From contig URZJ01000052.1 in assembly GCA_900552395.1 (NCBI GenBank), forward strand, positions 1 to 10,390: DNA of 10,390 nt. Direction: 5' to 3'. The translations under genes were made by a program, and so were the position numbers. The notes under the pieces were generated by a model. The model saw nothing but the letters and a program-made list of their open reading frames with translations, was not told the DNA's origin and did no database searches. This document shows, piece by piece, positions 6,353-10,390 of the stretch. The stretch is from an uncultured Collinsella sp. GTDB lineage: Bacteria; Actinomycetota; Coriobacteriia; Coriobacteriales; Coriobacteriaceae. Numbering within the stretch: the first letter of the stretch is position 1; every line of letters starts with the position of its first letter.

Positions 6353-8074
6353 ATGACCCGAGCAATGTATATGTCTAAGCTCTATGCGCCGACGCTTAAA
6401 GAGGATCCGGCGGACGCTGAGCTCGCCAGCCACCGCCTGCTGCTCCGTGCCGGCATGATCCGCAAGGAGGCCGCCGGTCTGTATTCCTACCTGCCGCTCG
6501 CATGGCGCTCGATTCGCAAGATTGAGAACATCGTGCGCGACGAGATGGACGCCGCCGGCGCCCAGGAGCTTATGATGCCTATCATGGTCGATGCCGAGTT
6601 GTGGCGTGAGTCCGGCCGTATCGATGCCTATGGCAAGGAGCTTGTGCGCTTTGACGACCGTCATGGTCGCGAGTTCGTGCTGGGCCCCACGCACGAGGAG
6701 ACCGTCACGGCCCTGGTGCGCAACGAGCTGCGCTCCTATAAGCAGCTGCCAGTGAACCTCTATCACATCCAGGATAAGTTCCGCGACGAGTTCCGTCCCC
6801 GTTTTGGCCTGATGCGCGGTCGCGAGTTCATCATGAAGGATGCCTACAGCTTCTCCGCCACGCAGGAGAGCTTGCAGGAGGAGTATGACAAGATGAAGCA
6901 GGCCTACGCTAACATTTGCGAGCGCTGCTACATCAAGGCCTTGCCCGTCGTTGCCGACTCCGGCGAGATCGGTGGCGATACCTCCGTCGAGTACATGGCT
7001 TTGGCCGACGCCGGCGAGGCTTCTCTCGCCTATTGCGATGACTGCGGTTTTGCCGCCGATGATGAGGCTGCAAGCACCAAGGTCGTCGTGACTGAGGGTC
7101 CCGGTGACGGTACGCTTACCAAGGTCGAGACTCCGGGCATGGGCACCATTGAGGCCGTTGCTAAGTTCTTTGGATTCCCCGAGAACGGTACGCGCAAGTC
7201 CCTGGCGCTCATCGATGCCGAGGGCAAGCCCGTCGTGGCCATCGTCCCGGGCGACCATGAGCTCAACGACTGCAAGGCCGAGCATGTCTTTGGCAAGGGT
7301 TATCGCATGATGACGGACGAGGAGCTCCAGACCTACGGTCTGCACAAGGGCTTTATCGGACCGGTTAACTTGCCCGAGGGCATCCGTCTGGTGTGCGACG
7401 AGAGCCTGCGCGAGTCCAAGCAGTGGGCCTGCGGTGCCAACGAGGTCGATTATCACTTTACCGGTGCCTGCCCCGAGCGCGACTTTACCGTCGATGAGTG
7501 GGCAGATCTGGTCACCGTCGTTGCCGGCGATCCCTGCCCGCACTGCGGCAAGCCGCTCTCTGCTGCTCGCGGCATCGAGGTCTCGCAGGTCTTCCAGCTG
7601 GGTACCAAGTATTCCGAGGCCATGGGCGCCACCTTTATGGACGAGGACGGCAAGGAGAAGCCGCTTATCATGGGTTGCTACGGCGTGGGCGTGTCCCGCT
7701 CGCTTGCTGCCGTCGTGGAGCAGCACAACGACGAGCACGGTATCGTCTGGCCGGTTTCCGTTGCCCCGTACGAGGTCGCGGTGATTCCGCTCGATCCCAA
7801 GAAGGAGGAGTGCGCAACCGTCTGCGACCAAATCGTCGAGGGCTTGTGCGCCGAGGGTATCGAGGTCGTCGTCGACGACCGTGACGAGCGTCCCGGCTTT
7901 AAGTTTGCCGATAACGACCTTATGGGATTCCCGTATCAGGTGGTGCTTGGCAAGCGTGGCCTTAAGAATGGCACCGTTGAGCTCAAGGACCGTGCCACGG
8001 GCGAGCGCGAGGACGTGGCGATTGACGAGGTCGTCGCCAAGGTTGCCGAGCTTGTTAAGGCGGCCCGCCGTTAA
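6353..8074 (+). CDS. proS: Prolyl-tRNA synthetase, bacterial type with editing domain
   Basis: ProS charges tRNA-Pro with proline and clears mischarged Ala-tRNA-Pro, in the cytoplasm. The 573 residues match the long bacterial-type enzyme. The class II catalytic core includes LGPTHEETVT, motif 2 as QDKFRDEFRPRFG (140-152) followed by GREFIMKDAYSF, and motif 3 in GCYGVGVSRSLAAVVEQ (about 441-457). Between motifs 2 and 3 lies the YbaK-like editing insertion (about 235-385), with GTIEAVAKFFGF and KPVVAIVPGDHELN. It is flanked by two Cys pairs, CDDC (228, 231) and CPHC (395, 398), which look like a metal-binding knuckle. The anticodon-binding domain covers about 470-570. The ATG abuts the ispG stop with no gap. 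GAGGAG (6341-6346) lies 6 bases upstream, supporting the first of three nearby Met codons. It is the last gene of the operon; the terminators follow. Confidence 0.97.
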   Translation: MTRAMYMSKLYAPTLKEDPADAELASHRLLLRAGMIRKEAAGLYSYLPLAWRSIRKIENIVRDEMDAAGAQELMMPIMVDAELWRESGRIDAYGKELVRFDDRHGREFVLGPTHEETVTALVRNELRSYKQLPVNLYHIQDKFRDEFRPRFGLMRGREFIMKDAYSFSATQESLQEEYDKMKQAYANICERCYIKALPVVADSGEIGGDTSVEYMALADAGEASLAYCDDCGFAADDEAASTKVVVTEGPGDGTLTKVETPGMGTIEAVAKFFGFPENGTRKSLALIDAEGKPVVAIVPGDHELNDCKAEHVFGKGYRMMTDEELQTYGLHKGFIGPVNLPEGIRLVCDESLRESKQWACGANEVDYHFTGACPERDFTVDEWADLVTVVAGDPCPHCGKPLSAARGIEVSQVFQLGTKYSEAMGATFMDEDGKEKPLIMGCYGVGVSRSLAAVVEQHNDEHGIVWPVSVAPYEVAVIPLDPKKEECATVCDQIVEGLCAEGIEVVVDDRDERPGFKFADNDLMGFPYQVVLGKRGLKNGTVELKDRATGEREDVAIDEVVAKVAELVKAARR

Positions 8075-8105
8075 TCGACGTTTCTGCTATTAGATGTAAT
8101 TGCGG

Positions 8106-8155
8106 GACTGCTCCGTATCTCTCTTAGGAAGAGATGCGGAGCAGTCTATTTTGTT
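8106..8155 (+). terminator. Strong intrinsic terminator of the pyrH-proS operon
   Basis: A 17-bp stem pairs 8106-8122 with 8130-8146 (one T-G wobble, otherwise perfect), with a 7-base loop, followed by TATTTTGTT. It lies 31 bases after the proS stop. The T-rich tail is on the + strand side only, so it is oriented to end the operon. Bases 8075-8105 show no gene. Confidence 0.9.
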
Positions 8156-8180
8156 GCGTGAATAAACTCGATGGGTAAAG

Positions 8181-8216
8181 GAAAACCCCACAGCCCATAT
8201 GAGCTGCGGGGTTTTC
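8181..8216. terminator. Bidirectional intrinsic terminator between convergent genes
   Basis: GAAAACCCCACAGC (8181-8194) pairs with GCTGCGGGGTTTTC (8203-8216), with one A-C mismatch and an 8-base loop. The T-run on the right arm serves + strand transcription. The A-run on the left arm becomes a T-run for - strand transcription, followed on that strand by further T's. It therefore can end both proS read-through and the phosphotransferase transcript, whose stop codon is at 8251. Confidence 0.87.
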
Positions 8217-8250
8217 TTGTGCCTCCGATGCGAAATAAATCGCTCAGATA

Positions 8251-9015
8251 TTACTGATAATCGACGACGTCGATCCAGTTCTTCAGGAACTCATCGTTCA
8301 CGTTGCGCTTACGAGCGAGCTCGGAAGCGGCGACGATGCTCGTCCACTGACGCACGACCTGCATGGGCATGTCGGCGCGGTCGCAGTAGAGCTCCAGGTA
8401 GGCCTCGGCCTGATCCTTGCTGTTGAGGGCGAAGAGCAGGTAGGTGGTGGCAACGTCGGCAGCAGGGGAGCCCTGGGTGGCGTGTGCCCAGTCGCACACA
8501 TAGAGCTGGCCGTCGTCGCCGACGATGACGTTGGAGGGGTTGAAGTCGCCGTGGCAGACCTTGAACTCCTTGGTCATGCCGTCCAGACGCTCCTGAAGGT
8601 TGTAGCGCGTGGTGGCATTGAGCTGATCAAGGCTGTCGATCATGCGGGCGAACTTGTCACGCTGACGGTTGAGCAGCGGGGAGGTGTAGCCGTGGATCTC
8701 GATTTGGAGGTCGACGAACATCTCGAGATACTCACCAAAGCGCTGGGGCTCGGCAGTCATCTTCTCGGCAAGGGTGGTGCCCGGAACCTTCTCGGTCACG
8801 AGCGCCCAGCCGTTGGCGTTCTCGAGCTGGGAAACCTCGAGAGCCTTGGGGCTGCGGATGCCGCACTCATTGATGCGGGCAAGATTCAAAGCCTCGTTGA
8901 ACACGTCGGAGACAGGCTTGGTCTCGTTAAAGACCTTGACAATCTTGTCGCCCAGGTCGTAAACGACCTTGTTGCCACGGCGGACGAGCTCGGTCTTGGA
9001 ATCGGGTAGCAGCAT
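8251..9015 (-). CDS. APH/choline-kinase-family phosphotransferase, substrate unknown
   Basis: This is a cytoplasmic small-molecule kinase of the aminoglycoside phosphotransferase/choline kinase superfamily, 254 residues. The N-lobe has a glycine-poor nucleotide loop followed by KIVKVF, with Lys27 as likely ATP-binding lysine and Glu41 as its partner. The hinge region is ALVTEKVPGTTL. The catalytic loop is VCHGDFNPSNVIV (153-165), with catalytic Asp157 and Asn162. The metal-binding site is CDWAHATQGSPAADVA (174-189), with Asp175. These features support an active kinase. Nothing shows that it confers antibiotic resistance, and choline, amino-sugar or other hydroxyl substrates are as likely. The ATG at 9015 is preceded by AAGG, 8 bases upstream on the - strand. 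It lies 88 bases downstream of adhE in the same direction. A terminator and a GC-rich stem fill that gap, and no clear promoter was seen. Transcription ends at the bidirectional terminator 35 bases past its stop. Confidence 0.85.
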   Translation of the reverse strand: MLLPDSKTELVRRGNKVVYDLGDKIVKVFNETKPVSDVFNEALNLARINECGIRSPKALEVSQLENANGWALVTEKVPGTTLAEKMTAEPQRFGEYLEMFVDLQIEIHGYTSPLLNRQRDKFARMIDSLDQLNATTRYNLQERLDGMTKEFKVCHGDFNPSNVIVGDDGQLYVCDWAHATQGSPAADVATTYLLFALNSKDQAEAYLELYCDRADMPMQVVRQWTSIVAASELARKRNVNDEFLKNWIDVVDYQ

Positions 9016-9047
9016 GGTTGCATCCTTTCAACGATGCGATAGAAGCG

Positions 9048-9086
9048 ACGGCGGGGGTGTGTGAAACACCCGTGCACCCCCGCCGT
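9048..9086. other. GC-rich 12-bp inverted repeat upstream of the phosphotransferase
   Basis: ACGGCGGGGGTG (9048-9059) is perfectly complementary to CACCCCCGCCGT (9075-9086) around a 15-base loop. Neither strand has a T-run after its distal arm, so it is not a standard terminator in either direction. It lies 32 bases before the phosphotransferase ATG and just after the adhE terminator. It could be a transcript-stabilising or pausing stem, a second-stage terminator, or a protein-binding palindrome. The structure is seen; the role is unknown. Confidence 0.6.
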
Positions 9087-9087
9087 T

Positions 9088-9114
9088 AAAAACCGTGCTA
9101 AAACTAGCAGACGG
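9088..9114 (-). terminator. Probable intrinsic terminator overlapping the adhE stop codon
   Basis: Read on the - strand, CCG, a 2-base bulge, TGCTA, loop GTTT, TAGCA and CGG form an 8-bp bulged stem (9093-9114). Five T's follow at once (9092-9088). The adhE TAG lies in the stem. The stem is short, so termination is probably partial. The GC-rich stem just beyond it may add to the effect. Confidence 0.55.
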
Positions 9115-10390
9115 CGTAGTCCTGAGGCTCGCGGCCGTAGTAGGCGTCCAGGTAGAGCTCCTTGATCTCGCTCATGAGCGGGTAGCGCGGGTTAGCGCCG
9201 GTGCACTGGTCGTTGAATGCCTGCTCGGTCATCTCGTCGAGGGTGTCGAGGAAGTACTGCTCGTCAACACCGTAGTCGGCGATGGTCTTCTTGACACCGA
9301 TGAAGTCCTTGAGCTCCTCGAGCTTCGTGATGAAGTTCTCGAAGACCTCCTTGTCGTCCTTGCCCTCGATGCCGCAGTACTTGGCCATCTCGGCGTAGTT
9401 GTGCAGCGCGTTGGGGTAAGGATACTGGGAGAACGTGCCCATCTTGACGGGAGCCTCGGCGGCGTTGTAGCGCATAACGCGGGTCAGGATGACGGCGTTG
9501 GCGAGGCCGTGGGGCAGGTGATGGAAGGCGCCGAGCTTGTGAGCCATGGAGTGGTTGAGGCCCAGGAAGGCGTTGGCGAAGGCCATGCCGGCCATGCAGG
9601 AGGCGTTGTGCATCTCCTCGCGGGCGTGCGGGTCCTTGGCGCCGTTCGTGAAGCTGGAGGGCAGGTTCTCGAAGACGAGCTTAGCAGCGCGCTCGGAGAG
9701 GCCCTTGGTGTAGTCGGAAGCCATGATGGAGACGTAGGACTCGATGGCGTGGGTCATGACGTCGATGCCGGAGGCAGCGGTCAGGCCGCGCGGGGCGGTC
9801 ATGCAGTTGTCGGCGTCGACGATAGCCATGTTGGGGAGCAGCGCGTAGTCGGCGAGCGGCCACTTGATGCCGGTCTCCTTGTCGGTGATGATGGCGAACG
9901 GCGTGCACTCGGAGCCGGTACCCGAAGAGGTCGGGACGGCGACGAAGTAGGCCTTCTTGCCCATCTCGGGGAAAGTGAAGATACGCTTGCGGATGTCCAT
10001 GAAGTCCATGGCCATGTCCTCAAACTTGCACTCGGGGTGCTCGTACATCATCCACATGATCTTGCCGGCGTCCATAGCGGAGCCACCGCCGACGGCGATG
10101 ATCACGTCAGGCTCAAAGAGAGCCATCTGCTTGGCGCCGCGACGTGCGCACTGCAGCGACGGATCGGGCTCGACGTCGTAGAAGCAGTCGTGGGCGATGC
10201 CCATCTCGTCGAGCTTGGCCTCGATGGCGCGGGTGTTGCCATTCTTGAAGAGGAACTGGTCGGTGACGATGAAGGCGCGGGAGATGCCCTCCATCTTTTC
10301 CAGGTACTGGATGGAATCCTCCTCAAAATAGATGCGGGGCGGCACCTTGAACCACTGCATGTTCACCCTCCTCTTGGCGATGCGCTTTTT
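9104..10390 (-). CDS. adhE: Bifunctional aldehyde-alcohol dehydrogenase AdhE, C-terminal alcohol dehydrogenase half (N-terminal part outside window)
   Basis: AdhE reduces acetyl-CoA to acetaldehyde (N-terminal half, not visible) and acetaldehyde to ethanol (C-terminal, iron-dependent group III alcohol dehydrogenase, visible here), regenerating NAD+ in anaerobic fermentation. Counting from a GTG at 10366, which is probably internal: GGGSAMDAGK (93-102) binds NAD. SSGTGSE (147-153) is typical of the family. The iron ligands are Asp202 and His206 in GIDVMTHAIESYVS, His272 in NHSMAHKLG, and His286 in LPHG. DQCTGANPRYPL lies near the C-terminus. The frame stays open to the window edge, and the residues before the domain (KKRIAKRRVNMQWFKVP) match the AdhE inter-domain linker (E. 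coli has KKTVAKRAENMLWHKLP, from memory). A separate short alcohol dehydrogenase starting at ATG 10360 is the alternative, favoured only by a good Shine-Dalgarno match there. Full-length E. coli AdhE is about 890 residues. Confidence 0.88.
   Translation of the reverse strand, partial: KKRIAKRRVNMQWFKVPPRIYFEEDSIQYLEKMEGISRAFIVTDQFLFKNGNTRAIEAKLDEMGIAHDCFYDVEPDPSLQCARRGAKQMALFEPDVIIAVGGGSAMDAGKIMWMMYEHPECKFEDMAMDFMDIRKRIFTFPEMGKKAYFVAVPTSSGTGSECTPFAIITDKETGIKWPLADYALLPNMAIVDADNCMTAPRGLTAASGIDVMTHAIESYVSIMASDYTKGLSERAAKLVFENLPSSFTNGAKDPHAREEMHNASCMAGMAFANAFLGLNHSMAHKLGAFHHLPHGLANAVILTRVMRYNAAEAPVKMGTFSQYPYPNALHNYAEMAKYCGIEGKDDKEVFENFITKLEELKDFIGVKKTIADYGVDEQYFLDTLDEMTEQAFNDQCTGANPRYPLMSEIKELYLDAYYGREPQDYAVC
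10366..10372 (-). promoter_or_regulatory. Internal Shine-Dalgarno-like AGGAGGG at the AdhE domain junction
   Basis: On the - strand AGGAGGG lies 6 bases before an in-frame ATG (10360-10358). The same bases encode Arg-Arg with two AGG codons, in a window where arginine is mostly CGC or CGT. It could allow separate translation of the alcohol dehydrogenase domain, or be only the coding of a conserved Arg-Arg in the linker. If the frame upstream is not adhE, this is the true ribosome-binding site. Confidence 0.4.

Noticed and set aside
6035..7831. A 598-codon open frame on the - strand across ispG and proS
   Set aside because: It lies wholly antisense to two well-conserved genes. Long antisense frames are expected where third positions are mostly G or C. 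Its translation shows no domain, and the + strand genes account for the DNA.
8075..8250. A small gene or RNA between proS and the phosphotransferase
   Set aside because: The stretch is accounted for by two terminators; there is no start with a ribosome-binding site and no promoter pattern between the hairpins.
8482..9009. A 175-codon + strand frame opposite the phosphotransferase
   Set aside because: It is antisense to a gene with all kinase motifs and has no good ribosome-binding site or recognisable domain.

Overview
The window looks like a chromosomal stretch from a GC-rich, anaerobic, fermentative actinobacterium. The best guess is a gut Coriobacteriia, Collinsella or a near relative. 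This is inferred from the codon bias towards G or C at third positions, the housekeeping gene order, the non-mevalonate (MEP) isoprenoid genes and an AdhE-type fermentative enzyme. No sequence search was possible, so the genus is a suggestion only.

Bases 1-8074 (+ strand) hold one tightly packed operon: pyrH (3' part only), frr, uppS, cdsA, dxr, an rseP-like site-2 protease, ispG and proS. Junctions run from a 1-base overlap (cdsA/dxr) to 24 bases (dxr/rseP), and no junction shows an obvious promoter. The operon joins pyrimidine nucleotide supply (pyrH), ribosome recycling (frr), proline charging (proS), two MEP-pathway steps (dxr, ispG) that supply isoprenoid precursors, their use for the undecaprenyl carrier (uppS), CDP-diacylglycerol for phospholipids (cdsA), and a membrane protease. 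This is a recognisable Gram-positive gene neighbourhood for translation and envelope growth.

Bases 8075-8250 separate convergent transcription units. They hold a strong intrinsic terminator for the proS operon and a second hairpin that can work in both directions.

Bases 8251-10390 (- strand) hold a small APH/choline-kinase-fold phosphotransferase and, upstream of it, the C-terminal alcohol dehydrogenase half of a bifunctional AdhE. The AdhE frame stays open to the window edge and matches the AdhE inter-domain linker, so it should not be read as a complete stand-alone alcohol dehydrogenase. A short terminator overlaps the adhE stop codon, and a 12-bp GC-rich stem lies between the two genes.

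No CRISPR array, insertion sequence, prophage, tRNA or rRNA was seen. The most interesting signals are (1) a winged-helix-like segment inserted into the cytoplasmic side of the site-2 protease and (2) a near-textbook intrinsic terminator lying inside the first 20 codons of uppS, which could act as an attenuator for the isoprenoid/lipid part of the operon.
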